Shown in pieces: positions 36,194-46,007 of a DNA stretch of 64,000 nucleotides. Source of the DNA: Blautia sp. BIOML-A1. GTDB lineage: Bacteria; Bacillota; Clostridia; Lachnospirales; Lachnospiraceae. Below the pieces are notes generated by a model. The model made no database searches. It was given only the letters and a program-made list of their open reading frames with translations, and was not told where the DNA came from. Each line of letters opens with the position of its first letter. The first letter of the stretch is position 1. The translations under genes were made by a program, and so were the position numbers. The stretch is from positions 43,975 through 107,974 of the forward strand of contig NZ_WWVR01000006.1 of the NCBI RefSeq assembly GCF_009883055.1, given 5' to 3'.

Positions 36194-37381
36194 TTATTTT
36201 TCTTCACTCTGAGCCATATAATTTGCAACACAGCGTTTGATTCGGTCAGCAGGGTTCAACAGATGACTGATAGACATATCATGATTCAGAGTGTCAATGA
36301 TCAGTGCGATGTATTTACTCATATCACAGCTGATATAGTATGGTTTTGCCAGGAGTTCCGGAGTCTGATAGATAAGGTTGGTAGTAAGAAGCTTATCAAA
36401 AATTCCGTTTCTTGCCGCATCATCAAATTTCTCAAGGCCATCTGTGAAGAAACCGAAGGTTGAACAGATGTAGATTCTTCCTGCACCACGTTTCTTAAGC
36501 AGAGATGCAATCTCAAGAATACTGTAGCCGGAGGAGATCATGTCGTCAATAAGGATGACATCCTTGCCTTCAAGCTTTGGTCCGAGGAATTCGTAAGCGG
36601 CGATCGGGTGACGTCCGTTTACCTTGCGTGTGTAATCCAGTCGTCTGTAGTACATACCCATGTCCACACCAAGGACGTTGGCAAGATAGATCGCTCTTCT
36701 CATGCTTCCCTCATCCGGGCTGATGATCATGAAATGTTCGTTGTCGATATGGAGTCCTTCCTCATGTTTGAGAAGAGCCTTGATAAACTGGTAAGCAGGC
36801 TGGATGGTCTCAAAACCGTGAAGAGGCGTAGCGTTCTGTACACGGGCATCGTGTGCATCAAAGGTGATGATATTTTCTACGCCCATGCCGGTCAGTTCCT
36901 GAAGTGCAGAAGCACAGTCCAGGGATTCACGGCCGGTACGCTTGCTCTGGCGGCTCTCATAAAGGTATGGCATGATAACGTTGATACGGCGTGCCTTACC
37001 GCCGATAGCTGCAATCACACGCTTCAGATCCTGGAAGTGGTCATCTGGTGACATCAGGTTAGTGAATCCGCTGATGCGGTAGGTCAGGCTGTAGTTTGTT
37101 ACATCCACCATAAGATAGATATCATCACCACGAACAGATTCGTTGACCTCACCTTTACCTTCACCGGAACCAAAACGAGGCGTTTTGGCGTTGACAATAT
37201 AGGAATCGCGCTGATATCCTTCAAATGCGAAAGATCTCATCTCTTCATGTTCTCTTTCGTTTCTCCATTTTACAAGCCATTCATTGACCTTTTCGCCAAG
37301 GGGGCGACAACTTTCCAGAGGGATGAGTCCCAGTCTTCCCACCGGAAGTGTAGTCAGCTCCTTGTTGTTTAACTGTGCCAT
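36194..37381 (-). CDS. prs: Ribose-phosphate pyrophosphokinase (PRPP synthetase), long form
   Basis: A 395-residue enzyme that makes PRPP from ribose 5-phosphate and ATP for nucleotide, His and Trp synthesis. VIMPYLYESRQSKRTGRES is the ATP/flexible-loop region. FDAHDARVQNATPLHGFET and the PRPP-binding VILIDDMISSGYSILEIA are present. It is about 70 residues longer than classical Prs, with an N-terminal extension. ATG 37381 is followed upstream by AGGAGGAAAA. It is two bases downstream of the DnaC-like gene, on the same strand. Confidence 0.88.
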   Translation of the reverse strand: MAQLNNKELTTLPVGRLGLIPLESCRPLGEKVNEWLVKWRNEREHEEMRSFAFEGYQRDSYIVNAKTPRFGSGEGKGEVNESVRGDDIYLMVDVTNYSLTYRISGFTNLMSPDDHFQDLKRVIAAIGGKARRINVIMPYLYESRQSKRTGRESLDCASALQELTGMGVENIITFDAHDARVQNATPLHGFETIQPAYQFIKALLKHEEGLHIDNEHFMIISPDEGSMRRAIYLANVLGVDMGMYYRRLDYTRKVNGRHPIAAYEFLGPKLEGKDVILIDDMISSGYSILEIASLLKKRGAGRIYICSTFGFFTDGLEKFDDAARNGIFDKLLTTNLIYQTPELLAKPYYISCDMSKYIALIIDTLNHDMSISHLLNPADRIKRCVANYMAQSEEK

Positions 37382-37383
37382 CT

Positions 37384-38376
37384 TTATTTTCCTCCTAAAA
37401 ATATTTTCTGTATTCGGATGTCTTTGCCGATTAGCTTTACCATCTGATAGTTACTTGCAATCCGGGAAAAAGTTCTCTCGGAATAGGTGGATGAAAAATC
37501 CTCCAGTGTCAGATTGGTTGAAATGACCGTTGATTTACGTCGAGCAATACGCTCGTTGATGCATAAAAATAACTGAGAGGATACAAAGCTGTTGGTAAGC
37601 TCTGTGCCCAGATCATCAATGATCAACAGATCACAGTCAAGGATGAAATTCTCGCCCGGAGCTGTCTCGGATTTTCTGGAAAAAGCCGTCTGAGCCATGC
37701 TGTCAAACAGGTCAAACGCAGAAAAATACAAAACGCAGTGAGAACTTTCCAGAAGTGCATTGGCGATGCAGTGGGAAAGAAAGGTTTTCCCGACGCCGGT
37801 GCTGCCGTAAAAAAACAGATTCTGGAAACGGGAATCAAAGTCCTGCACAAAATTCCAGGCGGTGTCATAGGCCCGCTGTGCTGTCTGGCGGGCGGTTAAT
37901 CCTGTTGCTTCATTTTTTATTGTATCAGAATACCAGTCAAAAGAAAAGTGTTCAAAATTTTCTTTTTTGAGAATCTCTGTGAGATTGGACTGTGTATAAA
38001 GAAGCTCGATCTCGGCTTTTTTGAAACAGGAACACTTGCGGTGTCCGTCAGTATAGCCGGTATCCTGGCATTCGCGGCAGAAATAATGCGGTCTCAGGTA
38101 ATCGGCAGGAAAGCCGTTTGCCTTAAGAAGAGAGATCCGCTCTTTGGCAAGTGCGGCGACTTCCTGACGCAGTTCTTCGATCGAAGCAGGCTGTCCGAGC
38201 AGCAGGGCACGAGCCTTGCGGGCACTCAAAGATGCCACTTCCTGGTCGATCTCCAAAAGTCTTGGAACTTTGGAATATGCTTCCCTGCGCCGTTCCTCCA
38301 GGGCACGCTGTACCTCAGACTGACGACGGCTGTATTCTCTCATGATGGTATCATATTGAAAATTTTGTAAAGCCAC
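37384..38376 (-). CDS. Helicase-loader ATPase (DnaC/DnaI-like)
   Basis: A 330-residue AAA+ protein. Residues about 100-125 hold a Cys cluster (CRECQDTGYTDGHRKCSCF) that probably binds zinc. Walker A is FFYGSTGVGKTFLSHCIANA and Walker B LLIIDDLGTE. A sensor motif VISTNL and an Arg finger region (YSERTFSRI) follow. It should load the replicative helicase, partnered by the DnaD-domain protein upstream. ATG 38376 has AAAGGAGATAA upstream. The operon order on the minus strand is dnaD, dnaC-like, prs. Confidence 0.85.
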   Translation of the reverse strand: MALQNFQYDTIMREYSRRQSEVQRALEERRREAYSKVPRLLEIDQEVASLSARKARALLLGQPASIEELRQEVAALAKERISLLKANGFPADYLRPHYFCRECQDTGYTDGHRKCSCFKKAEIELLYTQSNLTEILKKENFEHFSFDWYSDTIKNEATGLTARQTAQRAYDTAWNFVQDFDSRFQNLFFYGSTGVGKTFLSHCIANALLESSHCVLYFSAFDLFDSMAQTAFSRKSETAPGENFILDCDLLIIDDLGTELTNSFVSSQLFLCINERIARRKSTVISTNLTLEDFSSTYSERTFSRIASNYQMVKLIGKDIRIQKIFLGGK

Positions 38377-38443
38377 GTTATCTCCTTTGAAAATCAGATA
38401 AGTACTGTCGTTACTGCGAACGGAGTGAACAGTTACGTTCTGT

Positions 38444-39556
38444 CTATTGATTCAGCAGATGCTTTTCGTATTCATCAAAATCATACTCTCGCTGCTGAAA
38501 ATTGTTGAAACGGTTATTAGAAGCAGGTGCGGCCGGTTTCCTGGCATTTTTTTTGTTCTGGCGGCGTTTCTGATGTTCACTGTCCAGAGAGCGGATATCA
38601 TCGAGAGTTCTGACCTCTTTTTTCTTCCATCCCTCAAGAATCTTGTCTGTATACTGGAAACTCGCCTGGCCGGTCTGGAGTACAGTGCGGCTGCATGCCT
38701 CCTGAATGATCTCCATGGAAAAACCGTAGGTTTTAAGCCAGGTATCCATAAGTGTAACCTCTGTCTCAACAGGATTACGGTTAGTGATCCCCAGTGCTTT
38801 AAGAATAGCGAAGTATTCCCGGCTATAGCGGGAGCAGGATTGTTTTGCCTGCTCAACAGTGGTGACTCCGTTTTCTGCCCAGGCAATGGCAACTTTCTCA
38901 ATATAACGGATGCTCTTATGATTATGACTGACGCAGTACTCAAGGAGATACTCGATAAGATCTGCACTCAGCCCCAGTCCGTCATAAAAGAAAAGCAGCT
39001 TCTGGCTTTCGGTAGGAGTCAGGGTCTTGCCAAGATACTGTTCGGCAATGTAAAGAATCTGAATGATCTCTTCATTCTGTTTCAGTTCACGGATCCGGTC
39101 AGGCGTCAGTTCCTGCTTCTGCTTAACAGAGGCTTCGTCTGTGGAAGTTTCAGGAGCGGAAACTGACACTGACGCTGACGCTGGTGAAACTGCCGGCTGT
39201 TCTGCTGCGGAAGCAGTTTCCCGGGAGGCGGAAACAGAAGAAACTGTCTGCTTCTGTCCGTCGGGAGAGAGCAGCACGATACCGCAGAGTTTATTGCTGT
39301 CTGTGAAATCAAGGGCGATCAGTTCCTGCTTTGCCCAGTATTTCAGTGCACGGAGAATATCTCTCTCGGTACACAGCAGACGATCTGCCATCTGCTCCAG
39401 ACTGAAAGAAACCGGAGCATTGGAGAGTGAACGTAAAAGGTAGATATATACTTTGACGAACTCTCCATTTGCCTCCGGCATATAATTGTCAATAAATGTG
39501 TTCGATAAAATCGTGACCTCCATAAGGGAGGAGTTCTGTAATGTGATCGTTGCCAT
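38444..39556 (-). CDS. DnaD-domain replication initiation protein
   Basis: A 370-residue protein. The N-terminal winged-helix DnaD domain (VKVYIYLLRSLSNAPVSFSL, then LLCTERDILRALKYW) is followed by a low-complexity Ser/Ala/Val linker (about 110-145). Two DnaB_2-type domains follow (about 160-235 and 245-310, the second with MDTWLKTYGFSMEIIQEACS). It acts in primosome assembly. It lies upstream of the DnaC-like loader with 67 bases between. Its own upstream region holds the DnaA-box cluster, suggesting control by DnaA. Confidence 0.85.
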   Translation of the reverse strand: MATITLQNSSLMEVTILSNTFIDNYMPEANGEFVKVYIYLLRSLSNAPVSFSLEQMADRLLCTERDILRALKYWAKQELIALDFTDSNKLCGIVLLSPDGQKQTVSSVSASRETASAAEQPAVSPASASVSVSAPETSTDEASVKQKQELTPDRIRELKQNEEIIQILYIAEQYLGKTLTPTESQKLLFFYDGLGLSADLIEYLLEYCVSHNHKSIRYIEKVAIAWAENGVTTVEQAKQSCSRYSREYFAILKALGITNRNPVETEVTLMDTWLKTYGFSMEIIQEACSRTVLQTGQASFQYTDKILEGWKKKEVRTLDDIRSLDSEHQKRRQNKKNARKPAAPASNNRFNNFQQREYDFDEYEKHLLNQ

Positions 39557-39678
39557 GAAATATCGCTCACTTTCTAAGAAAATTCCGGTTATATGCCGTC
39601 AAAACAACGGCAGATTGGAACAATTGGATTATAGCACAACCTTTTTCAAATGAGAATAGGGTATTTTGCTGCGAAAGA

Positions 39679-39888
39679 TTTCCACAATAAAATGTGGATA
39701 ATGTGGATAATGTGGAAAGAAAAACAGTAATAAAATTATCTGCAACCAGGATAAATGTCGAAAAAACGCATAAAATAAAGGATTTTGAACTGACTGCATA
39801 TACACTTATGTAAACGACAAAGAGTAATAAAAATCCACATGCTATGTGGCATTAAAAATGTGCATAAGCATGTGGATAATGTGGATAA
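39679..39888. promoter_or_regulatory. Cluster of DnaA boxes
   Basis: Four perfect TGTGGATAA (TTATCCACA) boxes lie at 39693-39701, 39702-39710, 39871-39879 and 39880-39888, in two head-to-tail pairs with no spacer. Near-matches are TGTGGAAAG at 39711, TTTCCACA near 39679, and TGTGCATAA at 39859-39867. The cluster is directly upstream of dnaD on the minus strand; the last box abuts the murC stop. The 333-base interval holds no gene. Confidence 0.8.
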
Positions 39889-39889
39889 C

Positions 39890-41269
39890 TTACTTTCCGA
39901 GAAGCTGTTCTCCAATATTTACAACGTCTCCGGCCCCCATAGTTATCAACAGGTCACCCTGTGTACAATTCTCGAGTAAAAAGTTTTCGATTTCATCGAA
40001 GGTTGGGAAATATTCACATGGAGTACCAAGATCCGCAATCAGTTTCTGGAGATCAGCGGAGGAAATCCCGAGGTTATCCGTTTCTCTGGCTGCATAGATG
40101 TCAGCAAGGACAACATGGTCTGCCAGGGAAAGAGCTTTGGCAAATTCAGGAAGGAGAGCCTTGGTACGGGTATAAGTATGCGGCTGGAATACACACCAGA
40201 TTTTTTTATGTGGATAATTCTTTGCAGCGTGGAGAGTTGCCTCGATTTCTGTTGGATGATGTGCATAATCATCAATGATCGTGACTCCGCCGATCTGTCC
40301 CTTGTACTGGAATCTTCGGTCTGTTCCGGTAAAGCTCTTAAGTCCCTCAAAAATAACATCATCAGAAAGATCAAGGAGCTGTCCGCAGGCAATGGAGGCC
40401 AGTGCGTTGGAAACATTGTGGATTCCCGGAACTTTGAGAGAGCAGGTTCCGATTGGACTGCCGTTATGGAGTACACGGAAGGAAGCGTGTCCGAATTCAT
40501 CATAAGTGATATTGTCGGCAGTGTAATCTGCTTCTTTCTCCAGACTGTAGGTGATGACCTTACATGGAAGCTCCTTTATGATCTCCTCGTATTTCGGAGT
40601 GTCGGCATTGATGATCAGTGCGCCGTCTGCCGGAAGAAGCTCAGCAAATCTGCGGAAAGAATGACGGATGTCATCAATATCCTTAAAGAAATCCAGATGA
40701 TCAGCATCTATATTGAGGATAATACTGATCTTTGGGAAAAAGCTTAAGAAGCTGTTGGTGTATTCGCATGCTTCGGTAAGGAAGGTCTCTGAATTACCGA
40801 CACGGATGTTTCCTCCGATTGCCGGAAGGATACCGCCGACACTGATGGTAGGATCACAGTCTCCTTTAAGAAGAATATGAGAGATCATGGAAGTGGTGGT
40901 AGTCTTTCCGTGAGTTCCGGATACAGCGATCGGGGTATCGTAGTTGCGCATGATCTGTCCGAGAAGCTGTGCCCTGGTGAGCATTGGGATTCCTTTTTCC
41001 TTTGCACAGGAAAATTCAGGGTTGTCCGGATGGATTGCTGCTGTATAGACAACGACATCAACAGAATCCTTAATGTTGGAAGCACGCTGTCCATAGTAGA
41101 GAGTTGCACCCTTGCTTTCAAGAAGGGTGGTCAGCGGGCTTTTTTTAGAGTCGGAACCGGAGATGGTAAAGCCCTCCTCCAGGAGAACTTCGGCCAGTCC
41201 GCTCATGCTGATTCCGCCAATACCAATAAAATGGACGGCGATTGGTTTGTGAAAGTCTATCTGATACAT
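39890..41269 (-). CDS. murC: MurC, UDP-MurNAc:L-alanine ligase
   Basis: A 459-residue ligase that adds L-Ala to UDP-MurNAc, the first peptide step of peptidoglycan precursors. It has the Rossmann start HFIGIGGISMSGLAEVL, the ATP loop VSGTHGKTTTTSMI, DADHLDFFKD, and GTDRRFQYKG, IIDDYAHHPTEIEATL. ATG 41269 has AAGGAGA upstream. It is isolated from murG (about 20 kb away) and divergent from glgC. Confidence 0.93.
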   Translation of the reverse strand: MYQIDFHKPIAVHFIGIGGISMSGLAEVLLEEGFTISGSDSKKSPLTTLLESKGATLYYGQRASNIKDSVDVVVYTAAIHPDNPEFSCAKEKGIPMLTRAQLLGQIMRNYDTPIAVSGTHGKTTTTSMISHILLKGDCDPTISVGGILPAIGGNIRVGNSETFLTEACEYTNSFLSFFPKISIILNIDADHLDFFKDIDDIRHSFRRFAELLPADGALIINADTPKYEEIIKELPCKVITYSLEKEADYTADNITYDEFGHASFRVLHNGSPIGTCSLKVPGIHNVSNALASIACGQLLDLSDDVIFEGLKSFTGTDRRFQYKGQIGGVTIIDDYAHHPTEIEATLHAAKNYPHKKIWCVFQPHTYTRTKALLPEFAKALSLADHVVLADIYAARETDNLGISSADLQKLIADLGTPCEYFPTFDEIENFLLENCTQGDLLITMGAGDVVNIGEQLLGK

Positions 41270-41500
41270 AATAAAAATCTCCTTATTTTTGCTGAAGAGT
41301 TACTTCTTATTTTTAAATATTATACCTCTTGTAGATAAAAATGAAAAGTCCAAGTTTTGATGATAGAAAAAATACGGCGTGAAAATTGAGAAATTGTGCA
41401 TAATTCACATAGAAAAATGAGATATGGTTCGGAAAATAAAGAAAAGGTGTGCAATAAATATAAAAAAAATAAAATTAATACAAGAAAATTGTAAATAATG

Positions 41501-41529
41501 TTCACTAATCTGGGGAGATATGATATAAT
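41501..41529 (+). promoter_or_regulatory. Promoter of glgCD
   Basis: TTCACT (41501-41506), a 17-base spacer and TATAAT (41524-41529) lie 32 bases before the glgC ATG. Confidence 0.6.
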
Positions 41530-41560
41530 TAGGAAATCAAATATAACAAGAGGTGAGTGC

Positions 41561-42838
41561 ATGATCAAGAAAGAAATGATTGCCATGCTTCTGGCGGGCG
41601 GTCAGGGCAGCAGACTTGGAGTATTGACAGCTAAAGTAGCAAAACCAGCGGTCGCCTTTGGGGGAAAATATCGTATCATAGATTTTCCGCTGAGTAACTG
41701 TATTAATTCAGGCATTGATACAGTGGGAGTTCTGACTCAGTATCAGCCACTGCGTCTGAACACACATATCGGAATTGGAATCCCGTGGGATCTGGATCGA
41801 AATGAAGGCGGTGTGACTGTGCTTCCTCCGTATGAGCGGAGTGACAACAGTGAATGGTATACCGGAACAGCGAATGCAATCTTCCAGAATCTTGATTACA
41901 TGGAACAGTACAATCCGGATTATGTGCTGATCCTTTCCGGGGATCACATTTATAAGATGGACTATGAGATAATGCTGAATTTCCATAAGGCAAATAAAGC
42001 GGATATTACGATTGCATGTATGCCTGTTCCGATGGAAGAAGCAAGCCGATTCGGGATTATGGTGACGGATGAGAAGGGACGTGTGAGGGAATTCGAGGAG
42101 AAACCGGAGAAGCCGAGCAGTAATCTGGCTTCCATGGGAATTTACATATTCAGCTGGCCGGTATTGAAGGAAGCTCTGCTGGCACTGAAAGCACAGAGTA
42201 ACTGTGATTTTGGTAAGCATATCCTTCCTTACTGTAAAGACAAAGGGCAGAGACTTTTTGCCTACGAGTATAATGGCTACTGGAAGGATGTAGGAACTCT
42301 GGGTTCCTACTGGGAAGCGAATATGGAACTGATCGACATTGTTCCGGAGTTTAACCTGTATGAAGAATACTGGAGGATTTATACAAGGGGAGATATCATT
42401 CCGCCGCAGTATATTGCAGAAGATGCAGTGACGGATTGCTGTCTGATCGGAGAGGGAACGGAGATTTATGGTGAAGTATATCATTCCGTGATCGGACCGA
42501 ATGTTGTGATCGGAAAGGGAACGGTAGTAAGAGATTCCATTATCATGCGGAATTCTGTGATCGGAGAGAACTCTGTTCTAGACAGGGCAATCATAGCAGA
42601 GGACGTCACGATTGGAAATAATACTGTTGTTGGATGCGGAGAAGAAGCAAAGAATGTATTTAAACCTGCTGTTTACGCATTTGGACTTGCTACGATCGGA
42701 GAACAGAGTGTCATACCGGACAATGTTAAGATAGGAAGAAACACTGCAATTTCAGGAATTACTACAGCAGAGGATTATCCGGAAGGAATTCTTGAGAGTG
42801 GACAGGTGATCAGAGCAAAGGATGGTGAGCAGTCATGA
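41561..42838 (+). CDS. glgC: GlgC, glucose-1-phosphate adenylyltransferase
   Basis: A 425-residue enzyme that makes ADP-glucose for glycogen. It has [14 protein letters not shown] (nucleotide site), [54 protein letters not shown]. The left-handed beta-helix C-terminal domain shows hexapeptide repeats ([14 protein letters not shown]). ATG 41561 has AAGAGGTGA upstream; an upstream ATG at 41498 overlaps the promoter. It overlaps glgD by four bases. Confidence 0.93.
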   Translation: MIKKEMIAMLLAGGQGSRLGVLTAKVAKPAVAFGGKYRIIDFPLSNCINSGIDTVGVLTQYQPLRLNTHIGIGIPWDLDRNEGGVTVLPPYERSDNSEWYTGTANAIFQNLDYMEQYNPDYVLILSGDHIYKMDYEIMLNFHKANKADITIACMPVPMEEASRFGIMVTDEKGRVREFEEKPEKPSSNLASMGIYIFSWPVLKEALLALKAQSNCDFGKHILPYCKDKGQRLFAYEYNGYWKDVGTLGSYWEANMELIDIVPEFNLYEEYWRIYTRGDIIPPQYIAEDAVTDCCLIGEGTEIYGEVYHSVIGPNVVIGKGTVVRDSIIMRNSVIGENSVLDRAIIAEDVTIGNNTVVGCGEEAKNVFKPAVYAFGLATIGEQSVIPDNVKIGRNTAISGITTAEDYPEGILESGQVIRAKDGEQS

Positions 42839-43956
42839 AGGCAATCGGGATTATCCTTGCAGGAGGCAATAACAGCCGCATGCGGGAATTGTCGGACAAG
42901 AGAGCAATCGCAGCAATGCCGGTAGCCGGAAGTTACCGCAGTATAGATTTCGCACTGAGCAATATGGCAAATTCGCATATACAGAAGGTTGCCGTTCTGA
43001 CTCAGTATAATGCAAGGTCTCTGAATGAACATCTGAGTTCATCCAAATGGTGGGATTTTGGACGTAAGCAGGGAGGTCTGTTTGTATTTACACCTACGAT
43101 CACCAAGGACAACAGTCTGTGGTATCAGGGAACGGCAGATGCTATTTACCAGAATCTTACTTTCCTCAGAAACAGCCATGAGCCGTATGTAGTCATTGCA
43201 TCCGGTGACTGTATTTATAAGATGGATTACAACAAAGTCCTGGATTTCCATATTTCCAAACGTGCGGATATTACAGTTGTCTGCACAACCTGCAGAGATC
43301 AGAGTGAAGTGGAACGCTTTGGTGTAGTCCGCATGAATGACGACTTCAGGATTGAAGAATTTGAAGAGAAACCGATCGTATCCAATTATAATACGATCTC
43401 AACCGGTATTTATGTTATCCGGAGAAGACAGTTGATCGAACTGCTGGAGCGGGCTGCCCAGGAAGGCAGACATGATTTTGTAAACGATATTCTTATTCGT
43501 TACAAAAACCTCAAACGAATTTACGGCTATAAGATAGATTCCTACTGGAGCAATATTTCTACCGCAGAGGCATATTATCGAACCAATATGGCATTTCTGC
43601 AGCCGGAGATCCGGAATTACTTCTTCAGACAGGAACCGTCGATCAAGACAAAGATCGACGATCTGCCACCGGCAAAATATAATCCGGGAGCGGTCGTAAA
43701 GAACAGTCTTGTTGCGAGTGGATGCATTGTTAATGGTACGGTCGAGAATTCTGTACTGTTCAAGGATGTCTATGTCGGCAACAACTGTGTGATCAGGAAT
43801 TCTGTGATTCTTAACGACGTTTATCTGGGAGATAACGTGCGGCTGGAGAATTGTATCGTGGAAAGCCGCGATACGATCAAGGCAGATTCCTGCTACAGCG
43901 CAGAAGACGGAAAGGTCAGAATCGTTGTAGAAAAGAATGAAAGGTACGTATTATAA
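42835..43956 (+). CDS. glgD: GlgD, ADP-glucose pyrophosphorylase second subunit
   Basis: A 373-residue homologue of GlgC that forms a mixed enzyme with it in Firmicutes. It has the same fold: [47 protein letters not shown]. Compared with GlgC, the nucleotide loop reads NNSRM rather than QGSRL, as usual for the regulatory GlgD subunit. It ends with a short hexapeptide helix. ATG 42835 overlaps the glgC stop. Confidence 0.92.
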   Translation: MKAIGIILAGGNNSRMRELSDKRAIAAMPVAGSYRSIDFALSNMANSHIQKVAVLTQYNARSLNEHLSSSKWWDFGRKQGGLFVFTPTITKDNSLWYQGTADAIYQNLTFLRNSHEPYVVIASGDCIYKMDYNKVLDFHISKRADITVVCTTCRDQSEVERFGVVRMNDDFRIEEFEEKPIVSNYNTISTGIYVIRRRQLIELLERAAQEGRHDFVNDILIRYKNLKRIYGYKIDSYWSNISTAEAYYRTNMAFLQPEIRNYFFRQEPSIKTKIDDLPPAKYNPGAVVKNSLVASGCIVNGTVENSVLFKDVYVGNNCVIRNSVILNDVYLGDNVRLENCIVESRDTIKADSCYSAEDGKVRIVVEKNERYVL

Positions 43957-44015
43957 AACAAATACAAAATACAAGGCAATGCGTGCGTATGAAAGGTGAA
44001 AGGGGCAGCAATACA

Positions 44016-44312
44016 ATGAATATTACAGATGTACGTGTGAGAAAGATTGCAAAAGAAGGAAAGATGAAAGCGGTCGTATCGATCACACTAGATGATGAGT
44101 TTGTGGTACATGATATCAAGGTGATCGAGGGAGAGAAGGGCCTTTTTATCGCAATGCCGAGCCGCAAGGCAACGGACGGAGAGTATCGTGACATCGCTCA
44201 TCCGATCAACTCACAGACAAGGGATCGCATCCAGGGTCTGATTCTGGAGAAATACCAGGAACTTCTGGCAGCAGAAGAGGCAGAGGAAGTAGAGGAAGCT
44301 GTCGCAGAATAA
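44016..44312 (+). CDS. spoVG: SpoVG RNA-binding regulator
   Basis: A 98-residue protein starting [40 protein letters not shown] and [15 protein letters not shown] are diagnostic of SpoVG, which binds nucleic acid and affects septation, sporulation and virulence genes. A charged C-terminal tail ([12 protein letters not shown]) is longer than minimal. ATG 44016 follows AAAGGGGC; earlier in-frame starts lack support. It supports a spore-forming Firmicute. Confidence 0.93.
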   Translation: MNITDVRVRKIAKEGKMKAVVSITLDDEFVVHDIKVIEGEKGLFIAMPSRKATDGEYRDIAHPINSQTRDRIQGLILEKYQELLAAEEAEEVEEAVAE

Positions 44313-44445
44313 ACACGGTGGCATTGTTTGAAGATGAATTTCAAGTCAGCGTAATTTTTTTGTAATACATATAGTAGATATGTGGTAAAATCGCGACCTT
44401 TTATTGAAAATGTTACGTGAATGTTACAAAGATTAAATAAAAGTG

Positions 44446-44473
44446 TTGATTTTATGAAAAAATGTGTTATACT
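44446..44473 (+). promoter_or_regulatory. Promoter of the secreted coiled-coil protein
   Basis: TTGATT (44446-44451), a 16-base spacer and TATACT (44468-44473) lie 30 bases before the ATG. Confidence 0.65.
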
Positions 44474-44503
44474 GAGTGTACAAAAAAATTACGAGGTGTT
44501 TAT

Positions 44504-45892
44504 ATGAAAAGTAAGAAAGTTCTTTCACTGCTGATAACATGTGCAATGACTGCTTCTATGGGAACAACCGTATTCGCTTCTACAGAAGATCAGATAGCCG
44601 CAGCACAGGCTCAGAAGCAGGAAGCGCAGGCAGGACTTGATCAGACTCAGGCAAACATCAGTGGTCTGGAGAGTAAGAAACAGGAACTCGAATCCTACCT
44701 GTCAGAACTGAATTCACAATATAATGAACTGACAGAAAGTATTTCTCAGTTAAGCACACAGGCTGCTGAGAAAGAAGATGAGCTGAATAAAGTCAAGGTT
44801 GCCCTTGCCAGTGCACAGAAGGCAGCGATCAAGCAGAAGGAAGCAATGTCTGACCGTATTCAGTACATATATGAGAAGGGCGGTACAACAATGTTTGAGG
44901 CACTGATCTCTGCAGGAAGTCTTTCTGAACTCCTGAATCAGGCCAACAGCATTTCCGAGCTTTCCAAATATGACAGAAATATGCTTGAGAAATACGAAGC
45001 AACTCAGAAGAATATTGCCGAGCAGCAGAAGAAGGTTGAGGATGAATCTGCTTCCATCAACACGATGCTTGCAGAGAAAGGCTCCAAGCAGCAGGAAGTT
45101 CAGAATCTTGTTGCAACAACAAGTGATAACATCAGTTCCTACGTAAACCAGATCAGTGCAAACCAGGAAGAGGCAGAGGTTCTTATGGCTCAGGTGAGCA
45201 GCGCTGATAACGATATCGCAGTTCTGATGGAGCAGGCTGAGCAGGAGAGAGTAGCAGAAGAGGCGGCAGCAGAAGCTGCAGCACAGGCAGCAGCTGAGGA
45301 AGCGGCAAGCGAAGAAGAGTCTTATAGTGAAGATTCTTCCGAATCCGACGAAGATACTTCCAGTGATGAAGCTTATACAGAGGACGAGTCTTCTGATGCT
45401 TCCTATACAGAGAATGATTCTGATTCCGAAAGCTCTGATGACAGCTATTCTAATGATGAAGAAGCAGGAACTATTGATGATGACAGTCAGTACACAGACG
45501 CATCTGAGGATACATCCAGTGATGATTCTTCTACAGAGGATTCCTCTGATTCCAGCGATGATTCTTCATCTGATAGCAGTTCATCTGATTCTGGTTCATC
45601 TGACTCCAGTCAAGGAACTTATCTTGGAAACTTTAAGCTTACAGCTTACTGTAACTGTGCAACCTGCTGCGGAACAGCAGGAAATGCAACAGCAAGTGGA
45701 ACTATGCCGGTGGCAGGACGTACTGTAGCCATGGCAGGTGTACCGTTCGGAACAAAGCTCCTTATCAACGGAAATGTTTATACGGTAGAGGATCTTGGAA
45801 CTCCATATGGCCATGTAGATATCTACTGCAGCAGTCACAGCGAAGCTCTGAGCTTTGGATTACAGTATGCGGATGTTTACCAGCTGAACTAA
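44504..45892 (+). CDS. Secreted coiled-coil protein with Ser/Asp linker and 3D domain
   Basis: A 462-residue protein. A signal peptide (KVLSLLITCAMTASMGTTVFA) precedes a PcsB-like coiled coil (about residues 30-245). An Ala/Glu run and a long Ser/Asp/Glu-rich acidic linker (about 260-370) follow. The C-terminal 3D domain (about 375-462) includes FKLTAYCNCATCCGT and VEDLGTPYGHVDIYC. 3D domains occur in cell-wall lytic transglycosylase-like proteins of spore-formers. It probably acts on peptidoglycan during growth or division. The start ATG 44504 has GAGGTG upstream. Confidence 0.82.
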   Translation: MKSKKVLSLLITCAMTASMGTTVFASTEDQIAAAQAQKQEAQAGLDQTQANISGLESKKQELESYLSELNSQYNELTESISQLSTQAAEKEDELNKVKVALASAQKAAIKQKEAMSDRIQYIYEKGGTTMFEALISAGSLSELLNQANSISELSKYDRNMLEKYEATQKNIAEQQKKVEDESASINTMLAEKGSKQQEVQNLVATTSDNISSYVNQISANQEEAEVLMAQVSSADNDIAVLMEQAEQERVAEEAAAEAAAQAAAEEAASEEESYSEDSSESDEDTSSDEAYTEDESSDASYTENDSDSESSDDSYSNDEEAGTIDDDSQYTDASEDTSSDDSSTEDSSDSSDDSSSDSSSSDSGSSDSSQGTYLGNFKLTAYCNCATCCGTAGNATASGTMPVAGRTVAMAGVPFGTKLLINGNVYTVEDLGTPYGHVDIYCSSHSEALSFGLQYADVYQLN

Positions 45893-45910
45893 TATGAATT
45901 TACAATAAGA

Positions 45911-45973
45911 AAGCCTGTACTCCGGGACTACTTGACGCTTGGACAAGTAGATCTCAGGGCACAGGCTTTTTTC
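45911..45973 (+). terminator. Long hairpin terminator
   Basis: AAGCCTGT at 45911 pairs with ACAGGCTT at 45961-45968, with an inner CTACTTG/CAAGTAG stem, then T-run. Convergent with the next gene. Confidence 0.85.
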
Positions 45974-46007
45974 TTTATATTCAGTCAGAAAGATTTTGGG
46001 GTCTGTA

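Noticed and set aside
39679..39888. Chromosomal origin of replication
   Set aside because: No dnaA, dnaN, rpmH or gidA neighbours; only a DnaA-box cluster. I call it regulatory or DnaA-titrating instead.
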